A stretch of DNA of 53,950 nucleotides from Acidobacteriota bacterium. Its GTDB lineage: Bacteria; Acidobacteriota; Terriglobia; Bryobacterales; Bryobacteraceae. Shown one piece after another: positions 1 to 8,476 of the stretch; positions within the stretch are counted from its first letter, which is position 1, and each line of letters opens with the position of its first letter. The position numbers and the translations under genes are program-made. Where the stretch lies: the NCBI GenBank assembly GCA_018268715.1, contig JAFDVZ010000001.1, forward strand, positions 1 through 53,950, in the 5' to 3' direction. The notes under the pieces were generated by a model. The model saw nothing but the letters and a program-made list of their open reading frames with translations. It searched no databases and was not told the origin of the DNA.

Positions 1-34
1 CACCGGAGGCCGAGCTGACTCCTGACTCCCTCGA

Positions 35-352
35 CTATGCAATCACCTCCACATCCAGCAGAAACATCAGCCCTTCCTCCACCATCGGGCGGATCGCCGG
101 AATCAGCTTCTCCCGCAGGTTGCGTTCCTCGTCCACCACCAGGATGCTGACCGGGCGGTCGTCCGGTACGCCGAACAGGCGTTTGCGGTGAATATGGCCG
201 TGGGCGCCATAGCCCATGATGCCGGCTTGCACGGTGGCGCCCGGCGCATTCAGTTGAACCAGGCGGCGGCAGATCGCCTCATAGAGCGGCAAGTCCTTCC
301 AGGTGTCGGTCTCATCCACCAGGATCACCAGCATCTTCGTGGGGGCGTTCAT
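35..352 (-). CDS. DUF190-family PII-like protein
   Basis: This 105-residue protein matches the DUF190 family, small proteins with a PII-like fold that are thought to be regulatory. Seen here: an N-terminal strand followed by KDLPLYEAICRRL, the glycine-rich stretch GIMGYGAHGHIH near residues 45-54, and the terminal MFLLDVEVIA that ends most family members. Family members often sit next to ion or metal transporters. The gene starts 9 bases after the stop of the RND pump gene and is almost certainly in the same operon, so a role in sensing or tuning metal efflux is a fair inference. The ligand cannot be read from sequence. Start choice: ATG at 352, the only good one. Confidence 0.85.
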   Translation of the reverse strand: MNAPTKMLVILVDETDTWKDLPLYEAICRRLVQLNAPGATVQAGIMGYGAHGHIHRKRLFGVPDDRPVSILVVDEERNLREKLIPAIRPMVEEGLMFLLDVEVIA

Positions 353-361
353 CGTGTCTCC

Positions 362-3300
362 TCAGGCTTCGGGAAGTTTCTTCGAGCCGCGCGAGGCCAG
401 CGTGTAAAGGCTCGGCAGCGCGACCAGAGTCAGCAGTAGAGTCGACAATAGCCCGCCCACCACCACCGTTGCAAGCGGCCGTTGAACGTCGGAGCCGATG
501 CCCGTGGCCCGCGCCGCCGGCGCCATGCCGAGCAGCGCCACCAGGATCATCATCAGCACCGGCCGCATCTGCGCCAGCGCGCCGTCCACCACCGCCTGCT
601 CCAGGCTGCCGCCCACGTCGATGCGCCGCCGCCGGTTGATCTCCGCCACCACCAGCACGCCGCTCATCACCGCCACGCCGAACAGCGAGATGAAGCCCAC
701 CGCCGCCGACACGCTCAGGTTGATGCCGCGCAGGTACAGGAAGATGATGCCGCCCACCAGCGAATACGGAACGTTCATCAGCACCAAGCCCGCGTAAGTA
801 GGCGAGTTGAAGGCGAAAAACAACAGCGCGAAGATGATGGCGATGGTGATGGGCAGGATGATGGTGAGCCGGCGCCGCGCCCGGTCCAGGTTCTCAAACT
901 GCCCGCCCCAATCCACCGAATAGCCGGCAGGAAGCTTGACCTCGCGATCAAACCGCTTCTGCGCCTCGGCCACGAAGCTGCCCTGGTCGCGCCCGCGGAT
1001 GTTGGTGCGCACCGTAATCTGCCGGCGGTTCTCGCGCCGTGCGATGATGCTCGCCCCGGTCACCACCTTGATCTCCGCCAGTTCGGAAAGCGGCACGCGG
1101 CCGCCCTCGCGCGTGGGCACGAGAATGTTCCCGATGGCGTTGATGTCGGTGCGCGCCTCCGGAACATAACGCACGGTGATGTCGAAACGGCGTTCGCCCT
1201 CGAACATCGTGGAGACGGTGCGTCCGCCAATGGCCATCTCGATCACGTCCTCCACGTCGCGGACATTGATGCCGTACCGCGCCACGGTCTGCCGGTTGAT
1301 GGCCAGCCGCAACTGGGCCTGGTCGGACTCCTGCTCGATGGCCGAATCCGCCGCGCCCGGCACGGTCTTCACCACGTCCAGAATGTGGCCCGCCATCATG
1401 CGCAACCGCGCCAGGTCCGGCCCGCTCAGGATGACGGCCAGATCGGCAGCCGAGCCGGTCACCGCCTCGGTCACATTATCGATAATCGGCTGCGTGAAGC
1501 TGAACGCCGCGCCGGGAATCTGTTCGTGGAGCCGCTTGGACAACTCCTCCACCAGGTCCCCCTTCGTCTTGCCGTGCGCCCACGTGTCGTAGGGAGTCAA
1601 CGGCACGAAGATCTCGTTGCGATTTGGACCGTAAGGGTCGGTGCCCGAATCGTTGCGCCCGGTCTGCGAGGAAGCGAGTTTCACTTCCGGCGACTGCCGC
1701 ACAATCGTGCGGATGCGCGACGCCAGTTCGGCGGACTTGTCGAGCGAGATGCCGGACGGGAAGTTCGCGCGCACCCAGATGACGCCCTCGTCCAACTGCG
1801 GAAGGAACTCCGAACCCAGCCGCGTAGCCAGCCCGAACGCCCCCACCACGATCAGCGCCGAAATCGTCACCACGATCGCCGGCCGCCGCACGGCGAACCG
1901 CAGCACCACCTCGTAGCCCTTCTGGATCCACGTGAGCACCGGGTTCGTCCACGCCTTCGATCCCGAACGGAACAGGTACGTCGCCAGCACCGGAATCAAC
2001 GTCAAGGCCAGCAGCATGGAGCCCAGCAGCGCGTAACACACCGTGAACGCCATCGGCGTGAACAACCGCCGCTCCACGCGCTCCAGCGTGAACAGCGGGA
2101 TGTAGGCGCAGATGATGATCATCAGCGAAAAGAAGATGGGCCCTTCCACTTCGAGCGCGGCGTCCTGAATGGTGCGGATGATGCTCTCCGGTTCGCCCGT
2201 GCGCGCCTTGCGCGGGTGCTTCTCGCGTTCTGAGATGGCGTGGACAATGTGCTCCACCATCACCAGCGTGCCGTCGACGATGATGCCGAAATCCAGCGCG
2301 CCCAGGCTGAGCAGGTTCGCCGGAATCCCGGTGAAGTGCATGCACACGAAGGCGAACAACAGCGAAAGCGGGATGGTGATGGCCGTCAACAGCGCCGCGC
2401 GCACGCTGCCCAGGAACAGGAACAGCACCGCCACCACGATCACCAGCCCTTCGAGCAGCGTATGCGTCACCGTGTGCAGCGTGTTGTGCACCAGGTCGGC
2501 GCGATCGTAGATGGGCACGATGCGGATGCCTTTGGGAAGACGGTTCTGGTTCAGGTCGTCGGCCGCCTCCTTGATGCCCGCCAGCACTTCGGTCGGATTC
2601 TCGCCGCGGCGCATCAGCACGATGCCCTCCACCCCGCCCGACTTGCCGTTAATGCCGAAGATGCCGGTCTGTTGCGCCGCGCCGATCCGGACATGTCCGA
2701 TGTCGCGCACAAACACCGGCACGCCCTTGCTCTCGTTCACCACGATGTTCTCGATGTCGGCGGCGCTCTGAATCAGGCCGACGCCGCGAATCACCATGGA
2801 TTGCTGCTTGTTGTCGAGCAGCGCTCCGCCGGCGTTGCCGTTGTTGGCGCCCACCGATTGCGCGATCTGGCTGATCGACAGGTTGTACTTGCCAAGCGCC
2901 GTCGGGTCGATCTCGATCTGATACTGCTTGATCAGTCCGCCGAACGGCGTCACATCGGTGACCCCGGGCACCTGCAGGAATCGCGGCTCGACGATCCAGT
3001 CCTCCACCTCCCGCAGTTGCATCGGATCGTCCGAGCCCTCGAGCGAATAGCGGTACAACTCTCCGATGGGCGTCGACAGCGGCCCGAGCGTCGGCGTCAC
3101 CCCATCGGGCAGCGTCGCGTCGCGCAGCTTCTCGAGCACCACCTGCCGCGCGAAATAATCATTGGTGCCGTAGGCGAACGTCAGCTCCACCACCGACAGC
3201 CCGAAAATCGTGCGGGACCGCCGTGCGATGACATCCGGCGTGCTGTTCAGCGCGCGCTCGATGGGAACCGTCACCTGCTGCTCCACTTCCTCCGCGGCGC

Positions 3301-3466
3301 GCCCCGGATACAACGTGATCACCACCGCCTGCGTGTCGGAGATGTCGGGATAGGCTTCGATCTTGAGCTGTTGGAACGCCCACAGTCCAAGGCCGATGAG
3401 GGTGATTCCCATCACCACGGTGATAAAGCGCTGGTGCAGGGCCGAGCGCAGCAGTTTCGCGATCAA
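362..3466 (-). CDS. CzcA/CusA-type heavy-metal RND efflux pump
   Basis: Inner-membrane proton-driven pump of the HME-RND family, which exports divalent or monovalent heavy-metal ions across the envelope. Length (1034 aa) is normal. Visible: the first membrane helix at about 15-32, the porter domains, a second block of helices from about 335, and the helix-4 motif DFGIIVDGTLVMVEH at about 392-405. Its D392, D398 and E405 correspond to the acidic residues needed for proton or cation transport in CzcA. The C-terminal half repeats the helix bundle. It lies 9 bases downstream of the adaptor gene. No outer-membrane factor gene (CzcC/CusC) is in the window, so it lies elsewhere or left of the window. 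The metal specificity is not decidable here. Confidence 0.95.
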   Translation of the reverse strand: MIAKLLRSALHQRFITVVMGITLIGLGLWAFQQLKIEAYPDISDTQAVVITLYPGRAAEEVEQQVTVPIERALNSTPDVIARRSRTIFGLSVVELTFAYGTNDYFARQVVLEKLRDATLPDGVTPTLGPLSTPIGELYRYSLEGSDDPMQLREVEDWIVEPRFLQVPGVTDVTPFGGLIKQYQIEIDPTALGKYNLSISQIAQSVGANNGNAGGALLDNKQQSMVIRGVGLIQSAADIENIVVNESKGVPVFVRDIGHVRIGAAQQTGIFGINGKSGGVEGIVLMRRGENPTEVLAGIKEAADDLNQNRLPKGIRIVPIYDRADLVHNTLHTVTHTLLEGLVIVVAVLFLFLGSVRAALLTAITIPLSLLFAFVCMHFTGIPANLLSLGALDFGIIVDGTLVMVEHIVHAISEREKHPRKARTGEPESIIRTIQDAALEVEGPIFFSLMIIICAYIPLFTLERVERRLFTPMAFTVCYALLGSMLLALTLIPVLATYLFRSGSKAWTNPVLTWIQKGYEVVLRFAVRRPAIVVTISALIVVGAFGLATRLGSEFLPQLDEGVIWVRANFPSGISLDKSAELASRIRTIVRQSPEVKLASSQTGRNDSGTDPYGPNRNEIFVPLTPYDTWAHGKTKGDLVEELSKRLHEQIPGAAFSFTQPIIDNVTEAVTGSAADLAVILSGPDLARLRMMAGHILDVVKTVPGAADSAIEQESDQAQLRLAINRQTVARYGINVRDVEDVIEMAIGGRTVSTMFEGERRFDITVRYVPEARTDINAIGNILVPTREGGRVPLSELAEIKVVTGASIIARRENRRQITVRTNIRGRDQGSFVAEAQKRFDREVKLPAGYSVDWGGQFENLDRARRRLTIILPITIAIIFALLFFAFNSPTYAGLVLMNVPYSLVGGIIFLYLRGINLSVSAAVGFISLFGVAVMSGVLVVAEINRRRRIDVGGSLEQAVVDGALAQMRPVLMMILVALLGMAPAARATGIGSDVQRPLATVVVGGLLSTLLLTLVALPSLYTLASRGSKKLPEA

Positions 3467-3475
3467 GCCATCACC

Positions 3476-4639
3476 TCAGGAATTCTTCAGCAGCATCACG
3501 CCGTCGACCACGATGCGGTCGCCCGCCTTCACGCCGGCGGTGACGGCCACCCGGCCGTCGGTCTGCGTGCCCAGCCGCACCTTCACCGGGACAAAATCGC
3601 CGCGCGAACGTTCCAGGTACACAATGTTCTGGCCGTCGCTTTGCACCACCGCGCCCGTGGGAATTACCGGCAGCACCGCCGTCGAGTCGACATGGCGGAT
3701 GTTGCCGAACATCTCCGGGCGCAGCAGGCCCTGGCGGTTGTCCATCTCCGCGCGGACCTTCAGCGTGCGCGTCTGCGGATCCACGGTGTCGGCCAACCGC
3801 GTCACCCGGCCCCGGAACACCTTGCCCGGGAAAGCCACCAACTCAATGTCCAGCCGCTCTCCCATCTCGATGAACCGGATCTGGTTTTCCGGCACATCGG
3901 AGGCCACCCAGACGGTGCTCAAATCGGCGATCGTCATCAGCGGAGCATTCATGTCGTTCCGGTATTCGCCGGCCGCCACGGTGAGTTCCAGCACCTTGCC
4001 CGAAACCGGCGCCGGCACCGTGATCTTCTGCCCGAACTGGTTGTTCTTCAACCCCAGCAGATCCAGCCGCCGTTGCGCCTGTTCGCGCGCGGCGGCGGCC
4101 TGCTCGACGGCGGATTTGGCCTGCTGCACGGCGGCCTGCGCGTTCAGCACTTCCTTCTGCGCGACGGCCTGGTGCTCATACAAGTCGCGCGTGCGATCGT
4201 AGTCGGCCTGCGCCTTGATCAGCGCGCTTTTAGCCGTATTGACGCCCGCCACGGCGCTCAGATAGGCGGACATGGCGACGTCGGCGTCCGGGCTCTCCAG
4301 CAGAATCACCGGATCGCCCTTCTTCACGGTATCGCCCAGCTTCACCATCACCGCCGCGATCCGTCCGGCGAGCGGCAGCACCACGTGCGACACCCGATTC
4401 GGATTCAACTCGATGCGGCCGGGCGCGGTCACCACGTCGAGCGGCACCTCGGCCGTCTCCACGGCGGCCACCTTGATCTGCTGCAACTGCGCCGAATCCG
4501 GCCGTATCGACACTTCTCCCGTCGGGGCCTGAGTGGCCGCGGCCGGCGCCGGCTTGGATTCCGTTGGCGGCGCCTGGCTTCCGCAACCCGCCAGCATCAA
4601 CGCCGCGGGCAGACACACCTCTCGCAGGGTCATTCGCAT
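3476..4639 (-). CDS. RND efflux periplasmic adaptor lipoprotein (CzcB/CusB-like)
   Basis: Membrane-fusion protein that links the RND pump to an outer-membrane channel. An N-terminal lipoprotein signal ends in LMLAGC, with Cys19 as the lipidation site. It is followed by a low-complexity linker, a lipoyl/barrel-sandwich region (PGRIELNPNRVSHVV... GRIAAVMVKLGDTVKKGD), an alpha-helical hairpin rich in Ala/Gln at about 130-190, and the beta-barrel part (VWVASDVPENQIRFIEMGE). The ATG at 4639 is preferred over an upstream in-frame TTG because a GGTGG sequence lies six bases before it. It is the first gene of the adaptor-pump-DUF190 operon. It lacks the long N-terminal metal-binding His-rich domain seen in some CzcB proteins. 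Confidence 0.93.
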   Translation of the reverse strand: MRMTLREVCLPAALMLAGCGSQAPPTESKPAPAAATQAPTGEVSIRPDSAQLQQIKVAAVETAEVPLDVVTAPGRIELNPNRVSHVVLPLAGRIAAVMVKLGDTVKKGDPVILLESPDADVAMSAYLSAVAGVNTAKSALIKAQADYDRTRDLYEHQAVAQKEVLNAQAAVQQAKSAVEQAAAAREQAQRRLDLLGLKNNQFGQKITVPAPVSGKVLELTVAAGEYRNDMNAPLMTIADLSTVWVASDVPENQIRFIEMGERLDIELVAFPGKVFRGRVTRLADTVDPQTRTLKVRAEMDNRQGLLRPEMFGNIRHVDSTAVLPVIPTGAVVQSDGQNIVYLERSRGDFVPVKVRLGTQTDGRVAVTAGVKAGDRIVVDGVMLLKNS

Positions 4640-4727
4640 TGCCAACCACCATGATAGCGAGCGGCAGTCCGAACAGCCAGAAGTGCTGGCCGGATGGGCG
4701 CCTCCGTCGCCGCGCTACACTCGCGCT

Positions 4728-5945
4728 ATGGCGGCGCAGCGGATCTTCATCTCCTACCGGCGCCAGGTGAGCAGCGCCGTCGTCGACCGCATCTTCGACG
4801 TGCTCGCCGCCGTGTTCGGGCCCGAAAACGTCTTCCGCGACATCGCGTCCATCGATCCAGGCGTTCGCTTCGACCGCGCCGTCGACCAGTCCATCCGCGA
4901 CTGCAACGCCGTGCTCGCCGTGATCGGCCCCGCCTGGGCGACCGTCGAGCGGTCGGGCTGTACGCGCCTCGCCCAACCCGACGACCACGTGCGTCTGGAG
5001 ATTGAGGCGGCCCTGCGGTCCCACGCTGCCGTCGTGCCGGTCCTGGTGGATGGAGCGTCCATGCCCTTAGCCGAAGCGCTCCCTGAATCCATCCGCGACC
5101 TCACTCGCATCAACGCCTTCACGCTCGATCCCGACGCCTTCCACGACGGGCTCCGCCGTCTGTGCGGCCATCTGTTCGGTTACGATCCGGCGGCCTTCGC
5201 CCAGCGCCTCGATCCCTCGCCATGGGACGACCTGGTCATCCCTGCTGAAACCCGCATGCGTCTCGAACTGGTCCTCAGCGACGTGCTCCAACGCGACAAA
5301 GTCCGCGCGGAGTGGGGCGTTGGGAGAGGCGATCCGGCCCGCCCCATCACCATCGCGTTTTGCGGACCCTCCGGTTGCGGCAAGACGCTCGCGGCGCGCG
5401 TCCTCGCCGGCTATCTGGCGCGGGACCTCTATCAGGTCGACCTGGAGGAGGCGCGGCTCCGCTCGAAATCCGGCGACCGGCTCCCGGTCGATTGGCTGTT
5501 CAAACACGCCATCACAGGCCCCGCGCTCATTCAATTGCGCGACGCCGCAGGCGTTATGGACGCGGTCGCCGTCAGCCTGCTGCGTCGTCTTCAGGATCGC
5601 GAAAGCTGCACCATCCTGACCACCCGCGGCGCTTTGGACCAACGGTCCGGCCCCTGGCGCTTCGACCACGTAGTGACCTTCCCCTTCCCTGACGAAGCGG
5701 CTCGTCACGCCATCTGGCGGCGCGCGTTTCCCCCTCACATGCCGACCGCCCTGGACATCGACTTCGCGGCGCTGGCCCGCCATCCGCTCTCGGGCGATTC
5801 CATCCGTCGCGCCGTCCACAACGCCGCGGTCACGGCCCAGCGCGGCGCCTATCCGGTCTCGATGCAGGACTGCCTCGCCGCCATCGGCCTCGAACCCGCC
5901 CCGCCGCCCGCGCCCCGCAAGTTAAGAATCAAAATGACCGAATGA
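4728..5945 (+). CDS. TIR domain fused to AAA-type ATPase domain
   Basis: A 405-residue fusion. Residues 5-115 form a bacterial TIR domain: it opens with IFISYRR, contains FRDIASIDPG and VIGPAWATV, and has a candidate catalytic glutamate (E91) in RLEIEAAL, the position used by TIR NADases. Residues 170-390 form an AAA module with Walker A GPSGCGKT (213-220). The Walker B equivalent reads ALIQLRDA, so the usual acidic pair is incomplete. Sensor 1 (ILTTRG) is followed by a C-terminal lid (LSGDSIRRAVHNAAVTAQ), a pattern known from ATPases of contractile injection systems and similar AAA proteins. The ATG at 4728 begins directly at the TIR domain. An immune or NAD-cleaving role is possible but is inference. 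No partner gene is adjacent. Confidence 0.8.
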   Translation: MAAQRIFISYRRQVSSAVVDRIFDVLAAVFGPENVFRDIASIDPGVRFDRAVDQSIRDCNAVLAVIGPAWATVERSGCTRLAQPDDHVRLEIEAALRSHAAVVPVLVDGASMPLAEALPESIRDLTRINAFTLDPDAFHDGLRRLCGHLFGYDPAAFAQRLDPSPWDDLVIPAETRMRLELVLSDVLQRDKVRAEWGVGRGDPARPITIAFCGPSGCGKTLAARVLAGYLARDLYQVDLEEARLRSKSGDRLPVDWLFKHAITGPALIQLRDAAGVMDAVAVSLLRRLQDRESCTILTTRGALDQRSGPWRFDHVVTFPFPDEAARHAIWRRAFPPHMPTALDIDFAALARHPLSGDSIRRAVHNAAVTAQRGAYPVSMQDCLAAIGLEPAPPPAPRKLRIKMTE

Positions 5946-6018
5946 TCCCCCGCCCAGTAACTTCAACGTCACAATCGATTGCTAGCCTGTCAGTCAGTCT
6001 CTAACTCAAGGAGAATCC

Positions 6019-7395
6019 ATGCAGTCCAGTCTTCGGGCTATTGCCCCAGGCTTGCTCCTGGCGGCCGGCTTATTCGGCGCTGACGCCGGCGTAACTCTGA
6101 TTGGCGTCGGAGAAATCCCCGGCAGCGCACTCGACCTGTCCGGACTCACCGGCCAGATCTGCCAGCGTGACGACGCCGCCAATTGCATCCCGCGCGCCAC
6201 CTTCGGCGGTTTCGGCTCCGCCCTCGCCTACACCGGCCACGACAATGTTTTCCTCGCCGTGCCCGACCGCGGACCCTTCGACGGCCGCACCACGCCCGGA
6301 AATCCCTACATCAACCGGTTCCACTTCCTGCAAATCGTCACCAACGTCGGCGCGGCGTTTCCCAACATCCAGGTGAAGTTGCTCGACACCCGTTTCCTTC
6401 GCAACGGCAACCTGCCCCTGATCGGCGACGCCTACTCGTTCAACAACCCCGACTGGCTGCGCTTCGACGCCGAAGGCGTGCGCGTCAGCCCGAACCGCAC
6501 CTTCTACGTGTCCGACGAATACGGCCCTTACATCTTTGAATTCGACCGCGACGGTTACCTGATCCGGCGCCTGCCGGTTCCCGCCAAGTTCCTCATCACC
6601 AACCCGAGCGGCGACGTCGACAGCGCCGGCAATTCGCTGGAAATCTATCCGGACAAGAACACCTACGGCCGGCAGGCGAATCGCGGCATGGAAGGCTTGG
6701 CGATCACCCCGGACGGCCGTTACCTGGTGGGCATCATGCAGAACGCCCTGATTCAGGACAACGGCCTGAACACCGCCACCCCGCCGGGCCGCGTCGGCGT
6801 GAATAACCGGATTCTCAAGATGAACGTCGACACGGGTAACACGCAGGAATTCGTCTACGTCATGGACGCCGTGAATCAGGGACGCGGCGTCAACGAGATG
6901 CTCGCCATCAATGACCACGAGTTTCTCGTGCTCGAGCGCGACAACCGCACCTATGTCCCCACGCCGCCCGGAACTCCGGCCGAGCCGCTGTTGAAGCGCC
7001 TCTACAAGATCGATCTCGCCAAGCAGGGCCTGACGGATGTCTCCGCCATGTCCACCCTGCCCGCTACGGCCGCCGCTCTCGCTGCCGCGGGAGTCACCCC
7101 GGTGGACAAAACCCTCTTCCTCGACCTGCTCGATTCGTCTTACAAAGTCGACGCGACTCACACCGTCAAGGATGTAATCGCTGAGAAGATCGAAGGCCTG
7201 GCCTGGGGGCCGGACTTACCCGACGGCCGCCACGTGCTGTATGTCATCAGCGACAATGACCTGTCGCTCGACTTACCCACCAAGGTCTACGCCTTCGCCA
7301 TCGACGCGGCCAAGATCAACTTCCAGCCGCAGACGCTGCCCCGCCGCATCTACCCGAAGTATCTGCTCGATCTGGCCCTGGCCTCCAGCAACTAA
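6019..7395 (+). CDS. Secreted phytase-like esterase (phytase-like domain protein)
   Basis: Exported protein of the 'esterase-like activity of phytase' family. A signal peptide covers about residues 1-20 (RAIAPGLLLAAGLFGADA). The mature part has repeated beta-propeller-like blades with DYYxxDE-type elements, such as FYVSDEYGPYIFEFDRDG and GMEGLAITPDGRYLVGIMQNAL, and EKIEGLAWGPDLPDGRHVLYVISDND near the end. These motifs are characteristic of the family. Substrates in the family are poorly defined (phosphoesters are suggested). A clear AAGGAG ribosome-binding site lies six bases before the ATG. Its stop codon overlaps that of the convergent URO-D-family gene. Confidence 0.85.
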   Translation: MQSSLRAIAPGLLLAAGLFGADAGVTLIGVGEIPGSALDLSGLTGQICQRDDAANCIPRATFGGFGSALAYTGHDNVFLAVPDRGPFDGRTTPGNPYINRFHFLQIVTNVGAAFPNIQVKLLDTRFLRNGNLPLIGDAYSFNNPDWLRFDAEGVRVSPNRTFYVSDEYGPYIFEFDRDGYLIRRLPVPAKFLITNPSGDVDSAGNSLEIYPDKNTYGRQANRGMEGLAITPDGRYLVGIMQNALIQDNGLNTATPPGRVGVNNRILKMNVDTGNTQEFVYVMDAVNQGRGVNEMLAINDHEFLVLERDNRTYVPTPPGTPAEPLLKRLYKIDLAKQGLTDVSAMSTLPATAAALAAAGVTPVDKTLFLDLLDSSYKVDATHTVKDVIAEKIEGLAWGPDLPDGRHVLYVISDNDLSLDLPTKVYAFAIDAAKINFQPQTLPRRIYPKYLLDLALASSN

Positions 7396-8426
7396 CTCGA
7401 GGCCAGCGATTCCACCAGCGCCCTGATATTGGCGGCGGGCATCCCCGGACTGACCCCGCCGCCAACCGACAGAATCAGGCCCTCGCCGCCCGCCTGCGCC
7501 AGTACGTCCTTCGCCGAAGCCGTCACCTCATCGGCCGACCCGCGCACCGCGACATCGAGCGGCGGCACATTGCCCATCAACGTAATGCCGCCCTTGGTCT
7601 TCTCCCTGGCCTCGCGCACCGAAATATTATGACTCCAATTCAACACATCGAAGCCCGTCGCGGGTAACTCCGCCAGAAACGGCCGCACATTCGCGTCGTT
7701 GTGATACACCTTCACCCACTCCTTCGGGAACGCCTCGCAAATCTGCGTCAGATACGGATGCGCCCACTCCCGATAGGACCGTCCCGAAAGAAACCCCGCG
7801 ATGTCGTCGAGCACCAGAATGCCCTCCACCGAATCGCCGATCGCCTCCGCCTGCGCCGTCAGCCAATCGATGACGCACTTCGTCGTCAGCTTGAACAGCT
7901 CGTGGATCTCCTCGCGCCCATCGGCGATGTCCATCATGAGCGGAGTCACGCCGCGCAGGAATGAGGCGATGCACAACGGCCCCCTCGCGGCCACCACCGG
8001 AATCGTATACCCCGCATCGAAGATCCGCTGCTTGTGCATCCGGTAGCGCTGCAACGCGAACGGCATCAACCCGTCCGCGTTGGGATTCACCGCCGCCATG
8101 GAAGCGACGTCCTCCAGATGCAGCAGCGTCGGCGTCTGGTCAGGCGTCTTATTCGCGTGAAAGTGGACCCGGCTGCCGAACGCCGACGGCTCGATCGCCA
8201 TGCCATACTCCACCCACCACGCCGGAAACGGGATGACGTCGGGAAAATCCCGCGCCACTTTCAGGTTCGCATGAAACCAGACCTCGGGATCGACGAAGAA
8301 ATCGATGTGAGAGACGCCGCAATAACCGGGGATCCAGGGGCTGTCGACGATGAGTGAGACCGGCGTCGCGGCGCCGGGTTCGCGCTTGGCGGCTTTCTTG
8401 AAGGCGGACCATTGTTCGGGGCGCAT
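7392..8426 (-). CDS. Uroporphyrinogen decarboxylase-family protein (probably not HemE)
   Basis: 344 residues with the URO-D barrel fold, related to the MtaA/CmuA methyltransferase side of the family rather than to HemE. Visible: the mid-region RGPLCIASFLRGVTPLMMDI, LTAQAEAIGDSVEGILVLDDI, WVKVYHNDANVRPFLAEL and the closing GLILSVGGGVSPGMPAANI. The N terminus lacks the HemE substrate-binding PVWxMRQAGR-type motif. In corrinoid methyltransferases the HxCxx segment binds zinc; here it reads HNDANV, without cysteine, so a zinc-dependent methyl transfer is doubtful. Similar stand-alone copies are common in Acidobacteriota and Planctomycetes with unknown substrates. It is convergent with the upstream esterase gene and has no obvious partner. 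Confidence 0.8.
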   Translation of the reverse strand: MRPEQWSAFKKAAKREPGAATPVSLIVDSPWIPGYCGVSHIDFFVDPEVWFHANLKVARDFPDVIPFPAWWVEYGMAIEPSAFGSRVHFHANKTPDQTPTLLHLEDVASMAAVNPNADGLMPFALQRYRMHKQRIFDAGYTIPVVAARGPLCIASFLRGVTPLMMDIADGREEIHELFKLTTKCVIDWLTAQAEAIGDSVEGILVLDDIAGFLSGRSYREWAHPYLTQICEAFPKEWVKVYHNDANVRPFLAELPATGFDVLNWSHNISVREAREKTKGGITLMGNVPPLDVAVRGSADEVTASAKDVLAQAGGEGLILSVGGGVSPGMPAANIRALVESLASS

Positions 8427-8476
8427 GTTGGGCTGTTACTCAGCCTCTCACGCGCCCCGTTTCAGATGCAACAGTC

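Noticed and set aside
2240-4654. An 804-codon plus-strand frame across the RND pump and adaptor genes
   Set aside because: Antisense to two clear genes; no domain or start context.
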